Notes: generated from the letters alone by a model not told the origin. 64,000 nt of DNA from Suilimivivens sp963638365 (GCA_963638365.1 CAVHRK010000068.1:1-64000), one strand, 5' to 3'; counted from the first letter of the stretch, positions 1-8,503 are shown. A program made the numbers and translations.

Positions 1-455
1 GAGAAGGGTACGATGAAAAAGATTTAAAAGATGCACTTATGAATAATATTCAAAAATTTCTTCTTGAATTAGGTCGTGGATTTGCTTTTGTCGGAAGAGA
101 ATACCGACTTGTTGTGGGAGACACAGAACAATTTATTGATATGCTATTTTACAACATACAAAAACATTGTTATGTTATCATTGAAATCAAGACACGAGCA
201 TTTGATCCCGGCGATATGGGGCAGCTCGGTACTTACATTGCTGCAACAGATGGAATTTTACGAGCAGATAATGATAATCCTACAATAGGCTTATTGATAT
301 GCAAAACAAAAGATAATGTTCTGGCTCAATATGCTACCAGTGCAGTAAATGTTCCTGTTGGTATTTCCGAATATGAACTTAATAATCTGATTCCAGATGA
401 CTATAAGAGTGCAATGCCTACTATTGAAGAAATAGAACGAGAACTGAAAGATTAG
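1..455 (+). CDS. PDDEXK nuclease domain protein, DUF1016/YhcG type (5' partial)
   Basis: The reading frame is open from the first bases of the window, so the gene begins upstream and only its C-terminal ~150 residues are present. The fragment has the signature of the DUF1016 (YhcG) PDDEXK domain: a FLLELGRGFAFVGR stretch, FIDMLFYN, then VIIEIKT (the E-x-K part of the nuclease core) and TIGLLICK. These proteins are predicted nucleases, often found beside restriction-modification or mobile genes. The role here is unknown because the partner genes lie outside the window. A short hairpin terminator follows at 489. The first internal ATG (position 39) is not the real start, since the homologous region extends upstream of it. 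Confidence 0.8.
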   Translation, partial: EGYDEKDLKDALMNNIQKFLLELGRGFAFVGREYRLVVGDTEQFIDMLFYNIQKHCYVIIEIKTRAFDPGDMGQLGTYIAATDGILRADNDNPTIGLLICKTKDNVLAQYATSAVNVPVGISEYELNNLIPDDYKSAMPTIEEIERELKD

Positions 456-488
456 AGTTCAAGAAAGCACTTGCAGAGATTCAGAGTT

Positions 489-514
489 AGCCTGTTTTTA
501 CAGGCTTCTCTTTA
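489..514 (+). terminator. Rho-independent terminator after the PDDEXK gene
   Basis: AGCCTG (489-494) pairs with CAGGCT (501-506) around a TTTTTA loop and is followed by TCTCTTT. It sits 33 bp after the stop codon. A second inverted repeat, AAATAACG/CGTTATTT (527-534 and 550-557), lies just downstream and has no clear role. Confidence 0.6.
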
Positions 515-577
515 CGGCCTTGTTGCAAATAACGGGTTGGCCTCTCGCACGTTATTTCCATAGGCTGCCCATATTTT

Positions 578-957
578 TCATTTGTGAACCGGCAATTCAT
601 CATACATTGCTTTAAAAAGTCCCGCCAAATATTCTTTACTGTCAACATCTTCTACTAACAACATCTCTTTTGCCCCTTCATACGGTAATTCATAAATCGC
701 AGCTGCCATATAAGAAACTGCAGATTTTGTGGGTTTCACAAGTAACCTGTTTTTCAGCAGTGAAATCTGCATCATCACAACCTGCCTGCTCAGAGTTTCC
801 TTTATCGGAAAGCCATGATACTGTTTCTTTCTTAATCTCATCTGTAGTCATACTGGTTCCAACTCCCCAGTCGAGCAAATGTGCAGCGACCTTAACAGAA
901 ATCAATCCATTTCCTACGGTTCCCGGGTGAATCCATCAAAAATAACTTATTCTTCAT
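578..957 (-). pseudogene. Frameshifted hypothetical gene
   Basis: A good ribosome site (AGGAG) precedes an ATG at 957, but the frame that opens there (MKNKLFLMDSPG...) stops after about 21 codons. Coding-like sequence continues in a second frame (GTVGNGLISVKVAAHLLDWG...) and then in a third (LLKNRLLVKPTKSAVSYMAA...) that ends at 578 with ...YDELPVHK. Joining the three frames gives one plausible protein of about 125 residues, so the gene looks broken by two frameshifts, the first near the CCCGGG at about 925. I do not recognise the family. Sequencing error is possible but would need two independent indels. Confidence 0.5.
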
Positions 958-1012
958 ATCTTTTTTCTCCTGTCATTCTACATTATCATTCGTTCCATGA
1001 TGATATAATGGT

Positions 1013-1765
1013 TTAGCAACAAATTGCATAAGTATATTTTGCAATGAGCGTCTGCACAACACTATCATCCGCCGTATCTGCAAACAATGTTCTATTGTAA
1101 GTATACCCCTCATGTTCAAGACAGCTTTCAAGTATAAAAAGGAATATCCCCATATCTATCTTATTGTAATATAGTACCTTATCAATGGGCATAATTCCTC
1201 TTTTCCCAGGCTGCTTAAATCTATACACCATCAAATCCCTACCTGTATTCTCAACTATCCAAGGCTGTGTATTGCATGCACTTGGAGCGAAACGTGCAAT
1301 TTCAGCCACTCCTAATGAACTACCTCTCCAAATCTCATGCAAAGGTTTTCTCTTTGACTTAAAAATATCTTTTCGGAATTTTTCTTCAGGCATTTGGGCA
1401 ATCGAAATCATAATGACAAAATCCAGTCCATTGATCTGCATATCCTTCGGTCTGCCGATTCCAAACCATAAAGCACCGATGTTCTTTGATGTAAGGTACA
1501 AATCAATCTGTTCTCCAATATATCCAATGTTCTGCAGATATCCTTCTTTACTTTCACTGTAAAATAAAAGGCACAACTGTCCACCCCGTTTACAGGTTGT
1601 CTCATTTTCAGGTACAATACGGACTTCCGTTTTAATTTCTACATAAAGCGGTTTTACTGATCCAATAAATTCTTCAAGCTCCCGAATATCTTGATCTGTA
1701 ATCATACCTGTATCCCGAAACAGATGAAAAGATTTTCGTTTAAAAATTTGCTTATAGTAATCCAT
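1013..1765 (-). CDS. Nitroreductase-family protein
   Basis: The 250-residue product resembles the putative TM1586-type nitroreductases (FMN-dependent oxidoreductases). It has an N-terminal RKSFHLFRD segment, a central stretch with GALWFGIGRP, and RFAPSACNTQPWIVE, which matches the conserved S-x-x-N-x-QPW signature of the flavin-binding fold. These enzymes reduce nitro or quinone compounds with NAD(P)H, but the substrate cannot be read from the sequence. GGAG lies 5 nt before the ATG. It stands alone between a pseudogene and the acyltransferase gene. The 105 bp upstream contain a decayed start (AGGAG followed by ATG-TGA near 1823), suggesting lost genes here. Confidence 0.75.
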   Translation of the reverse strand: MDYYKQIFKRKSFHLFRDTGMITDQDIRELEEFIGSVKPLYVEIKTEVRIVPENETTCKRGGQLCLLFYSESKEGYLQNIGYIGEQIDLYLTSKNIGALWFGIGRPKDMQINGLDFVIMISIAQMPEEKFRKDIFKSKRKPLHEIWRGSSLGVAEIARFAPSACNTQPWIVENTGRDLMVYRFKQPGKRGIMPIDKVLYYNKIDMGIFLFILESCLEHEGYTYNRTLFADTADDSVVQTLIAKYTYAICC

Positions 1766-1871
1766 ACAATCTCCATAAAATATAAATTTGCCTTATGTAC
1801 GTTAACAATTCAGCTCACATCTTTTTTCTCCTGCCATTCCCTTAGGAGTAATTTTACAACCCGCTAAGTCT

Positions 1872-2492
1872 TCATTCCAATGTTGCAATATCTCCATTCT
1901 GTATTGCCTGAATGCTCTGTCTGATTTTCTCGTCATCCCAGTTCCACCAACTGATTTCTTCAAGCTTCTTAATCGTCTCTTCATCAAAGCGTTTACGGAT
2001 TGGCTTTGCCGGTACTCCTCCAACAATTGTATAGGGAGGTACATCCTTTGTTACCACTGCACGAGTTCCTATAATCGCTCCATCACCAATTGTTACGCCC
2101 GACAAAATAACTGCTTCATAACCAATCCACACGTCATTTCCAATTACAATATCGCCCTTATTGTCCCATGCATTGCTGATATTCTTTCCATCCAATCCCC
2201 ATTCCTCAAAGAAAATCGGAAATGGATAAGTAGATAATGATTTCATTGCGTGATTTGCACTTGTAAATAAAAACTTTGCCCCACATGCAACAGAGCAGAA
2301 TTTACCAATTTTCAGCTTATCCTTGTTAATCGGATAATGATACAAAACATTATTCTTTTCAAAATCTGTTGGATCATGTACAAAATCGTTGTACATGGTA
2401 TAATCCCCTACCTCTATATTAGGATTACTGATAACATTTTTGAGATAAACTGTCTGTTTATCTGATGTCCTTGGGTATATTATTTTATTCAT
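1872..2492 (-). CDS. Vat-family xenobiotic O-acetyltransferase (left-handed beta helix)
   Basis: The 206-residue protein belongs to the hexapeptide-repeat xenobiotic acyltransferases (streptogramin Vat / chloramphenicol CatB type), which transfer acetyl from acetyl-CoA to hydroxyls of small molecules. Visible marks are KIGKFCSVACGAKFLFTSANH (the catalytic His is in the SANH region), the hexapeptide run IVIGNDVWIGYEAVIL...VTIGDGAIIGTRAVV, and VGGVPAKPIRKRF near the C-terminus. The start is placed at 2492: an in-frame ATG lies 12 nt upstream, but the GGAGG ribosome site falls inside that longer version. Whether it gives streptogramin resistance is unknown, as family members often act on other substrates. 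It overlaps the end of a 41-codon small frame. Confidence 0.85.
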   Translation of the reverse strand: MNKIIYPRTSDKQTVYLKNVISNPNIEVGDYTMYNDFVHDPTDFEKNNVLYHYPINKDKLKIGKFCSVACGAKFLFTSANHAMKSLSTYPFPIFFEEWGLDGKNISNAWDNKGDIVIGNDVWIGYEAVILSGVTIGDGAIIGTRAVVTKDVPPYTIVGGVPAKPIRKRFDEETIKKLEEISWWNWDDEKIRQSIQAIQNGDIATLE

Positions 2493-2610
2493 TTTTACCT
2501 CCATATACGAATCTCGGCCCCTCTTCTCCTATCTTTCCATTGCTGACATATCCTGACCGAAAAAGAACATTCTGTGAGGCAATATTTTTCACATCAGTCT
2601 CTACTCTCAT
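2485..2610 (-). CDS. Possible small protein, 41 aa
   Basis: An ATG at 2610 has AGGAG 7 nt upstream and opens a 41-codon frame (MRVETDVKNIAS...GGKNE) that ends 8 bp inside the following acyltransferase gene. Its position, between the membrane-protein gene ending at 2621 and the acyltransferase start at 2492, fits a translationally coupled operon member. It could equally be the remnant of a longer gene. No family is recognised. Confidence 0.35.
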   Translation of the reverse strand: MRVETDVKNIASQNVLFRSGYVSNGKIGEEGPRFVYGGKNE

Positions 2611-2620
2611 GAAAACACTC

Positions 2621-3037
2621 CTAAAACATCTGTATCATTCTTGCAATCTCCATAACTACAATCTTTAGCATCACTCCGCCGGACATCACATAAAACCATA
2701 TCTCACGCATATGCTGTGATTTTGCAATTGGCATTGCTATTGCTGCAATAATTATAATTGCTGCGCCGACACATCCAACGATGTTTGGAATGCTCACAAG
2801 TGAAAATATTCCGGGATTACAGCTTCCATCTATCGTATACTGAATTGTTTTATCCAGTCCGTCTCTTGCGGCTGCAAAGCAGCATATAACAAGACCATAT
2901 GCCAAAACAAACAGGCTCCTTCTGCCCCAGAAATTAATGTTGCTTCTGTTACTAATTGAATATCCAACAAACCCGACCAGCGATAAAACCATAAGTGTAG
3001 TAACTGTTGTCACCATATTTCCAAAATAAAGTTTCAT
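2621..3037 (-). CDS. Four-helix membrane protein of unknown function
   Basis: The 138-residue product has four hydrophobic stretches (about residues 8-28, 41-57, 78-102 and 113-131) and polar loops including SNRSNINFWGRRS and ARDGLDKTIQYTIDG. I do not recognise a named family. AGGAG stands 7 nt before the ATG, and the gene begins 14 bp after the flavodoxin gene, so the two are probably cotranscribed from the tetR promoter at 4313-4341. This suggests a role tied to the regulated redox set, but that is inference only. Confidence 0.7.
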   Translation of the reverse strand: MKLYFGNMVTTVTTLMVLSLVGFVGYSISNRSNINFWGRRSLFVLAYGLVICCFAAARDGLDKTIQYTIDGSCNPGIFSLVSIPNIVGCVGAAIIIIAAIAMPIAKSQHMREIWFYVMSGGVMLKIVVMEIARMIQMF

Positions 3038-3051
3038 CCGTTTTTCTCCTG

Positions 3052-3558
3052 CTAATTAAGGCTTTTGTACCACTCCGTAACTGCCTTCAAATTCTGTAAA
3101 GATACTCGTTTTCCGCCATTTACCATCATGTCTAACATATCATCCTCTTCGGGAGTGCGATCGGTTTTAGCTGCCAGTCCCTTTCCGGCAGTTTTAACCA
3201 TGACATCCATCATAAAACGATACACTCCATGAAGCTTCTTCACATCAAAATTCCCCTGTAATGTAAATAAAGGAATCCTCTGAGGAATAACATTTTTATC
3301 CCTGACTTCCTTTAGCTGTGTACCTGTCTGCCCCATTCCGACGCCACAGACTGCACGCACTTGATATCTTTTTGCTGCCTCTTTATATCCTTTAATCCCT
3401 CCTGCCATAATCCAGCCGAGATAAATGATTTCACTACCGGCAGGCACCTTGTTTTTCGCCTGCTGCAAACTATGTACAGGCAGCTTCAATTCCTTCCCTA
3501 ATAATTTTGCATATTCTGCTGTGCTTCCGGTATTTGATGTATATAGGATTGCTTTCAT
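3052..3558 (-). CDS. Flavodoxin-domain protein
   Basis: The 168-residue protein begins MKAILYTSNTGSTAEYAKLLG, where TSNTGSTAEYA is the phosphate-binding loop of flavodoxin/HemG-type FMN domains. IYLGWIMAGGIKGYKEA follows as the second flavin-contacting region. It probably binds FMN and carries electrons, or oxidises a small substrate, in the cytoplasm. The start at 3558 is preferred over an upstream in-frame codon because GGAGG lies just before it. The C-terminal part (TPEEDDMLDMM..GGKRVSLQNLKAV) is typical of clostridial stand-alone members. It lies 86 bp after tetR and 14 bp before a membrane-protein gene. Confidence 0.8.
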   Translation of the reverse strand: MKAILYTSNTGSTAEYAKLLGKELKLPVHSLQQAKNKVPAGSEIIYLGWIMAGGIKGYKEAAKRYQVRAVCGVGMGQTGTQLKEVRDKNVIPQRIPLFTLQGNFDVKKLHGVYRFMMDVMVKTAGKGLAAKTDRTPEEDDMLDMMVNGGKRVSLQNLKAVTEWYKSLN

Positions 3559-3644
3559 TTTGTTCCTACCTCCATAAATAAACAACGCAATACAAGATTG
3601 TTATATTACAATCCGCACTACGTCTTAGCCTCTGGCTTCCTTAA

Positions 3645-4262
3645 CTATAAATTTATCTGCATCTCCGTGGAGAAGTGATCCATGTGCTCATCGAGAAGCT
3701 TTAGCACCTGGCTCTTGTCATTTGCTCCATCATATATACTGTAGAGCAGAAAAATTGGACCATAAAAATCAAGTGCCATCTGTCTGGCTCTCTCTGCATC
3801 ACCTAGCATTCCCGAAAACAAAACTTCTATATAAGTTAGTGGTCCACTTGCAAGGTAATTCTGATATAACTGTGCCATCTGTGGTTCCCTGTACTGTTCC
3901 AATGTCAACATCTTACGGAAACAGCACGGGAACTCTTCTTCTGTCCAATGAAGGAACTGAACCTTTGTGAACTGCTTAATCTTGTCAAATGCTGTTTCTT
4001 TGTATTCAGCTATAACTTTTGACATTTCTCCTTCCGGCATTTCGTATTGCTTTACTCTCTCCCTATCCAGTTCATTCATTTTTTTAATAATACTGTCCAA
4101 TATCTCCTGCTTGCTTTTATAATGCTTATACAATGCAGCCTTGGTTACTCCAAGCTTCGAGGCAATGTCATTCATGGATGTTCCCATATATCCACTCTGT
4201 GCAAATAGCTTCAGGGCTTCTTTCAGTATTTTTTCTTTTGTATTCTTTTCTTTGCTTTCCAT
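3645..4262 (-). CDS. TetR/AcrR-family transcriptional regulator
   Basis: The 205-residue protein has an N-terminal TetR helix-turn-helix (residues ~10-55, with GYMGTSMNDIASKLGVTKAALYKHYKSK) and a divergent helical ligand-binding domain. TetR proteins repress by blocking promoters and are released by a small ligand. AGGAG precedes the ATG. Two near-identical quasi-palindromes lie directly upstream, one of them inside the spacer of a consensus promoter, so the protein is likely autoregulated and controls the downstream flavodoxin and membrane genes. The ligand is unknown. Confidence 0.9.
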   Translation of the reverse strand: MESKEKNTKEKILKEALKLFAQSGYMGTSMNDIASKLGVTKAALYKHYKSKQEILDSIIKKMNELDRERVKQYEMPEGEMSKVIAEYKETAFDKIKQFTKVQFLHWTEEEFPCCFRKMLTLEQYREPQMAQLYQNYLASGPLTYIEVLFSGMLGDAERARQMALDFYGPIFLLYSIYDGANDKSQVLKLLDEHMDHFSTEMQINL

Positions 4263-4292
4263 GCTTATCTCCTAATTTAGCTCTATTGGCAA

Positions 4293-4341
4293 GTTACCTA
4301 TTGGTTACCTTTATTATAGTTACCTATCGGTCACTTGTCAA
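4293..4341 (-). promoter_or_regulatory. tetR promoter with two TetR-type operators
   Basis: On the minus strand TTGACA (4336-4341) and TATAAT (4313-4318) are separated by exactly 17 bp, a perfect sigma-A consensus. Two copies of GTTACCTAT(C/T)GGT(C/T)AC lie at 4319-4334, filling the spacer, and at 4293-4309, just after the -10. The copies are 26 bp apart, start to start. Each is a quasi-palindrome of GTTACC and GGTAAC-type arms around 4 bp, as expected for TetR dimers. Confidence 0.75.
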
Positions 4342-4354
4342 GCAAATAACAAAA

Positions 4355-5029
4355 TTACTTAATATACTTTTCCTCCCTGCACATATATGATAAACCCGTT
4401 TCGCGCAAATCCATCCGATACAATTCTATTCCCAGCACAGCATTGTACCCGGTTGCCGCAAACACGCTGAATCTCTCCACAACGCCAAAATACTCTTTCG
4501 GCACTATATTTATCCCCATTGCTCCTACCAGCATCATTCCAAGAGCAATCGTAGCAAAAATCCCATAAGAGCGGCAGCTTTTATCCTTTGCTCCGGCAAT
4601 AATGATTATCACAAGTGATCCTATGGACAATAAAACAACGATCACTGTTGAAAAGATATGCATCTTGTCCTGAAATGTTCCGGCATAGCCACTGTCACTT
4701 AAAGGAAACATGCCATATCCAACCGCAGACACCCATTCCATAATGGTGAACAAATAGATTCCCACTCTCAAAAGTCTGGTTTTCTTTCCTTGAATACCTA
4801 CGCATGCCATCATTGCGCAAACCAGAGTGCACGCATTATAAAGACAGCTGAGCTGGTTCCATAACCGTAACGACGGCGCATTCGATGCACTAAGATCACT
4901 TACCGCCTGTGCCATCCAGTTGTAACCGGGATAAGCAAACGGTGAAAATACAACAGCGGCTGTGTAGGACAGAAATGCCACGATCCCAAGCAAGCCACAA
5001 TAATTCATTAAATTCTTTTTTTCTCTCAT
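4355..5029 (-). CDS. DUF998 family membrane protein
   Basis: The 224-residue protein has six predicted membrane segments and the DUF998 pattern: an early YPGYNWMAQAVSDLSA motif after helix 1, and GMFPLSDSG in the middle. Biochemical function is unknown for the family. The start ATG overlaps the tetR stop by four bases (ATGA), so the two genes are translationally coupled and this protein is probably the main target of that regulator. Confidence 0.8.
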   Translation of the reverse strand: MREKKNLMNYCGLLGIVAFLSYTAAVVFSPFAYPGYNWMAQAVSDLSASNAPSLRLWNQLSCLYNACTLVCAMMACVGIQGKKTRLLRVGIYLFTIMEWVSAVGYGMFPLSDSGYAGTFQDKMHIFSTVIVVLLSIGSLVIIIIAGAKDKSCRSYGIFATIALGMMLVGAMGINIVPKEYFGVVERFSVFAATGYNAVLGIELYRMDLRETGLSYMCREEKYIK

Positions 5030-5631
5030 ACCGCATTCTCCTCACAAAACCATTTCAGATAATCATCCAAAAGCTTCCTGTCTGCTTCGTCCCTGCACCC
5101 ACTGTTACCCTGATCCAGTTCATAATCCAACAGTCCATGAATCGTCATTGCAAAGCTCACGGCACTCATATCCGGATTTTGAAAATGAAGCAGCTTATGT
5201 ACTTCCATGGCATAGAACAGCTGCTTCGTTGCAATCATCATCTTTTTTGTCTCATCAGCAACAATTTTTGCTGCCATAGGTTCTAAGCTTCTTTCTGCAT
5301 AAATCACCTTATAGAAATTCAGCATGTCCTCCTGATGACTCATCTGGATATACCCATGTACTACAGCCTGCAAGACCTCAAATGCCGTTTTCCCTTCAAA
5401 AAACGTACTATAATCCAGTGGTTTTATATTTGCTTTTTCCTTTGCCTGCCTTCTTAAGAATTCATACATTGCTTCTACAATTTCATCCTTAGAAGCAAAA
5501 TGTTTATAAAGGGACGGTTTTTTTATACCTATTTTGTCTGCAATCATACTCATGGAAACATTTCCGAGACCTTTCTCGGCTGCAAGTTCAAGTGTTACGA
5601 GAACGATTTCCTCTTTCCTGGTATTGCTCAT
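5026..5631 (-). CDS. TetR/AcrR-family transcriptional regulator
   Basis: This 201-residue protein has the HTH at residues ~8-52 (GNVSMSMIADKIGIKKPSLYKHFASKDEI) and a TetR-like C-terminal domain. It overlaps the following DUF998 gene by 4 bp, a typical regulator/target pair. It differs in sequence from the other TetR protein at 3645, so this is not a recent duplication. Its promoter and a candidate operator lie upstream at 5668-5726. Confidence 0.9.
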   Translation of the reverse strand: MSNTRKEEIVLVTLELAAEKGLGNVSMSMIADKIGIKKPSLYKHFASKDEIVEAMYEFLRRQAKEKANIKPLDYSTFFEGKTAFEVLQAVVHGYIQMSHQEDMLNFYKVIYAERSLEPMAAKIVADETKKMMIATKQLFYAMEVHKLLHFQNPDMSAVSFAMTIHGLLDYELDQGNSGCRDEADRKLLDDYLKWFCEENAV

Positions 5632-5667
5632 TATGTACTTGTCTCCTTGTTGTGTTTGTTACTTTTT

Positions 5668-5726
5668 GTAGCCTTATGGCTATCTATCGTTAGCTTTATG
5701 TTAATACTACTACTACCCAAAGTCAA
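5668..5726 (-). promoter_or_regulatory. Promoter and candidate operator of the second tetR gene
   Basis: TTGACT (minus strand, 5721-5726) is followed after 17 bp by TAACAT (5698-5703). Downstream of the -10, GTAGCC-TTAT-GGCTAT (5668-5683 on the plus strand) is a quasi-palindrome with 5 of 6 matching arm positions. It has the same 6-4-6 geometry as the operators of the first tetR unit but a different sequence, as expected for a second regulator with its own site. Confidence 0.55.
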
Positions 5727-5774
5727 GCACATTAACCGTTACCTTTCCTCAGTTATTTAGGTGTTTCCCTATAA

Positions 5775-6398
5775 TTAAAAAATCTGTCCCGGCAGCTTCT
5801 TTTTCTCTTTATATGGAAACTGCTTATCAAACTCTTCCGCTTCCTGTTCATCAACCAGATAACCTTCCGGTGTTGCATACTCTCCTGTAATTCCATTAAG
5901 ATACCCCGGTATCATCTCCCTGCACAGAAAGAAAGAGGCATCTGCTCCCTCCGGCAGTCCATGATAGCGGATACCATACTCACTTGCGTGTCTGAAACCG
6001 CTCTTGCCGTAAAAGTCAATATTTCCTTCAAAGCATAATGCTCCGCAGCCAAGTTCTGCTGCCTTCTCTATGGAATAATCAAGCAGGATTTTTCCATATC
6101 CTTTCCGTTTATACTCATTCTTGATACAGATGGGCCCCATCGTCATAATAGGAATGTTTCTTCCGTCATCTGCTGTAATTGCAGCTCTCACAAAGATGTT
6201 TTGTCCAATGAGTTCACCATCCCGGTACATTACAAAATCAAGCTCCGCTACAAATGCCGGATCATTTCTTAACCGGTTAAGAAGGTAATGCTCCCGACAT
6301 CCCGGACGATATACATTAAAGAAACTGTCTCTTACCAGATTTTCCACTTCGCGATATTCACTTTTTTCTTCTAAACGTATTACTATATTTTTCTTCAT
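5775..6398 (-). CDS. GNAT-family N-acetyltransferase
   Basis: The 207-residue protein has a YhbS-like GNAT core: the acetyl-CoA-binding motif IKNEYKRKGYGKILLDYSIE (R/Q-x-x-G-x-G/A form) near residues 92-112, then GALCFEGNIDFYGKSGFR. The substrate (an amine of a small molecule or protein) is unknown. It follows the flavodoxin gene by 23 bp and is probably the last gene of the LysR-flanked operon. Confidence 0.85.
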   Translation of the reverse strand: MKKNIVIRLEEKSEYREVENLVRDSFFNVYRPGCREHYLLNRLRNDPAFVAELDFVMYRDGELIGQNIFVRAAITADDGRNIPIMTMGPICIKNEYKRKGYGKILLDYSIEKAAELGCGALCFEGNIDFYGKSGFRHASEYGIRYHGLPEGADASFFLCREMIPGYLNGITGEYATPEGYLVDEQEAEEFDKQFPYKEKKKLPGQIF

Positions 6399-6421
6399 GA
6401 TCTGATTCTCTCCCCCTTTCT

Positions 6422-6940
6422 TTAGTTCTCAATATATTTATTCTGCACAAATTTCTTAACTTCTACAATCCACTCATTTATTTTCTCTTCCGGTGTCTGC
6501 AGTACCGGGCCGCCTTGGGAATCAAATTTAATTTCCATCGGCTTTATAATCTCTGCGCCCTCGCATTCTCTGATCATATCCTTGATCACATGTCCCGGCC
6601 ATCCTCCATTTGTCATGAATGGAATTACTTTTTTTCCTGACCAGTCATGACCGTTCAAAAAAGTCAGTACCGCGGGTGCCATGGTATACCACCATGTAGG
6701 TGTTCCTATTGCAACCACATCATAATCCTTTATATCTACATCAAGTGGTTTGATTTCCGGTTTATACCCTCTGTTTACTTCCTCCTGCCCCTGATCAACT
6801 ACCTCGTTATAGCTTCCTTTATAAGGTTCTACCGTATCGATCTGCCGGATATCCGCCCCAAGTTCTTCTGCTAACTTTTCAGCAATTCTTTTGGTATTTC
6901 CATTTGACCATGAATAGTATACTACCAATTTCCTTGACAT
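6422..6940 (-). CDS. Flavodoxin
   Basis: A 172-residue flavodoxin of the clostridial long type. VVYYSWSNGNTKRIAEKLAEEL (residues 5-26) is the FMN phosphate loop, and IGTPTWWYTMAPAVLTFL is the conserved second flavin loop. The KKVIPFMTNGGWPG region follows. It carries electrons to or from redox enzymes in the cytoplasm. GGAGG lies upstream of the ATG. It sits 66 bp after the SDR gene, and a second flavodoxin-like gene lies before the SDR, so the operon encodes a flavin-based redox route. Confidence 0.9.
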   Translation of the reverse strand: MSRKLVVYYSWSNGNTKRIAEKLAEELGADIRQIDTVEPYKGSYNEVVDQGQEEVNRGYKPEIKPLDVDIKDYDVVAIGTPTWWYTMAPAVLTFLNGHDWSGKKVIPFMTNGGWPGHVIKDMIRECEGAEIIKPMEIKFDSQGGPVLQTPEEKINEWIVEVKKFVQNKYIEN

Positions 6941-7006
6941 ATTTTCGTACCTCCGTCTTTATCTTTGCTTTTCCTACCTCTCACTCTATATATTCTAAAT
7001 TTCCTA

Positions 7007-7846
7007 TTACTTATGCTCCGGTTTCAGCGGTCCATAATAATAGGATGAGGTTGCACCACCGTCAATCAGGAAGGTGGATCCTGTAATAAATGCGCCCTTG
7101 TCGCTCATCAGGAGCTCGGCTACATTCGCTACTTCATCTGCAGTTCCCGGTCTGCCTGCCGGGCACTTTGCAAACATATTCTTGTAAAAGTCTCCACGCG
7201 GTCCGTTAAATTCATCCATAGCAAGCGGAGTTACAATAATGCCCGGTGCAATGTCATTCAATCTTGCACCGCGTTTTCCCCATTCTACCGACTGTGCCAT
7301 GACACGTTTCTCATTACAGCGTTTCGCCATCTGGTAAGCATGAAGGGTATCTTTGATGTTTTCCGGCTGTAAAATTTCAAGCTTTAACAACTCTTCCGTG
7401 GGTGTCATTGCAAGTGCTTCGTCCTCCGCTGCGGACAACTGAGGCATTCTCCATCCGGACTGACTGGAAATGGTCACTCCGCAGCCGCCTTCGGCAATCA
7501 CCTTTCCAACTTCTTCCAGTAACACGGCCGTTCCATACAGATCCACCTTTAAAATGGCTTCGATCGGTGCCTGGCTCGGTGAAACGCCTGCTCCGTTTAC
7601 CAGCATTTTGATTTCTCCATACTCCTGTGCTTTTGCAATCAGTTTTAAAATAGATTCTCTGGAAGAAAGATCCATCTCTACCGGTTCTACATCAAATCCG
7701 GCATGGTTCATGATTTCTGCAATTGCTTTTGCATTCTCTATATTTTTATCACCCATGACAATCTTCTTTCCATAGCCCACTCTTCTTGCAATTGCCATGG
7801 AAATCTGTCCTGCACCGGTTACGATCATTACTTCTTTTTTGCTCAT
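7007..7846 (-). CDS. Short-chain dehydrogenase/reductase (SDR)
   Basis: The 279-residue protein has the SDR cofactor loop TGAGQIS (residues 10-16), NGAG at 84-87, serines in ISSQSG (~127-131) and the catalytic pair Y171-x-x-x-K175. It catalyses an NAD(P)-dependent alcohol/ketone interconversion, with unknown substrate. The loop TGAGQIS departs slightly from the usual TG-x3-G-x-G. An insertion between about 133 and 168 is longer than in minimal SDRs. It lies between two flavodoxin genes and opposite a LysR regulator. Confidence 0.88.
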   Translation of the reverse strand: MSKKEVMIVTGAGQISMAIARRVGYGKKIVMGDKNIENAKAIAEIMNHAGFDVEPVEMDLSSRESILKLIAKAQEYGEIKMLVNGAGVSPSQAPIEAILKVDLYGTAVLLEEVGKVIAEGGCGVTISSQSGWRMPQLSAAEDEALAMTPTEELLKLEILQPENIKDTLHAYQMAKRCNEKRVMAQSVEWGKRGARLNDIAPGIIVTPLAMDEFNGPRGDFYKNMFAKCPAGRPGTADEVANVAELLMSDKGAFITGSTFLIDGGATSSYYYGPLKPEHK

Positions 7847-7911
7847 TATCTTTCCTTACCTTTCCTATTGAAATTATAAAATTTGAAATTTTAAATCATG
7901 ATTTCTCTCAT

Positions 7912-8430
7912 TTAACCTACGTTTTTCTTCGCCCAGTCTGCCACGGCCTGCTCTGACCTTGCAGCATCCGCACCATGAACGGCAATGCCTGTTCCGAATG
8001 CAGCTCCTTTACAGATCTTTCTAAGATCCCGCTCGCTGTTTCCCAGTCCGCTTCCCTCGTGGGTCATCAGTGCCATTACCTTTTTTCCTGTGAAATCCAG
8101 TCTCTCAAGCTGGGTAAACACCGCCACCGGATAAGTTCCCCACCAGCAGGGACCACATATAAACACATGGTCATAGTCTGCAAGATCCTCCAGGTACTTT
8201 TTCAGTTCCGGACGGGCGTTTTCTCTTAACTCCTGCTGTGCTTCCTGCGTACATTTCTGATAATCCCTGGAATACTCTTCCACCGTCTCAATCTCAAACA
8301 GATCCCCTCCGACTGCTTTCTGGATGAACTCTGCGCAGATTTCTGTGTTTCCCTTCTTTAAGTCCATGATTTTGCCATTGACATAGTTTTCACCTTTTCT
8401 CGAATAATAAATAATCAGATTTTTAGCCAT
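7912..8430 (-). CDS. Flavodoxin-like protein
   Basis: A 172-residue flavodoxin variant. The FMN loop differs from the classical one: IIYYSRKGENYVNGKI followed by KKGNTEICAEFI. CGPCWWGTYPVAVFTQLE matches the second flavin loop. The start is at ATG 8430, 7 nt after AGGAGGG; a TTG 6 nt earlier is too close to that site. It is the first gene of the leftward operon (flavodoxin, SDR, flavodoxin, GNAT) and faces lysR across a short divergent promoter region, so it is probably the main LysR target. Confidence 0.85.
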   Translation of the reverse strand: MAKNLIIYYSRKGENYVNGKIMDLKKGNTEICAEFIQKAVGGDLFEIETVEEYSRDYQKCTQEAQQELRENARPELKKYLEDLADYDHVFICGPCWWGTYPVAVFTQLERLDFTGKKVMALMTHEGSGLGNSERDLRKICKGAAFGTGIAVHGADAARSEQAVADWAKKNVG

Positions 8431-8503
8431 TTCCAATCCCTCCTGTTCATCTTATCTATGTTCTCATGTTAATTCAAACCGGCTTCTCAATCAAATCTTA
8501 TTT

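Noticed and set aside
1802..2044. 80-codon minus-strand frame overlapping the acyltransferase gene
   Set aside because: It is out of frame with a well-supported gene and lacks a ribosome site.
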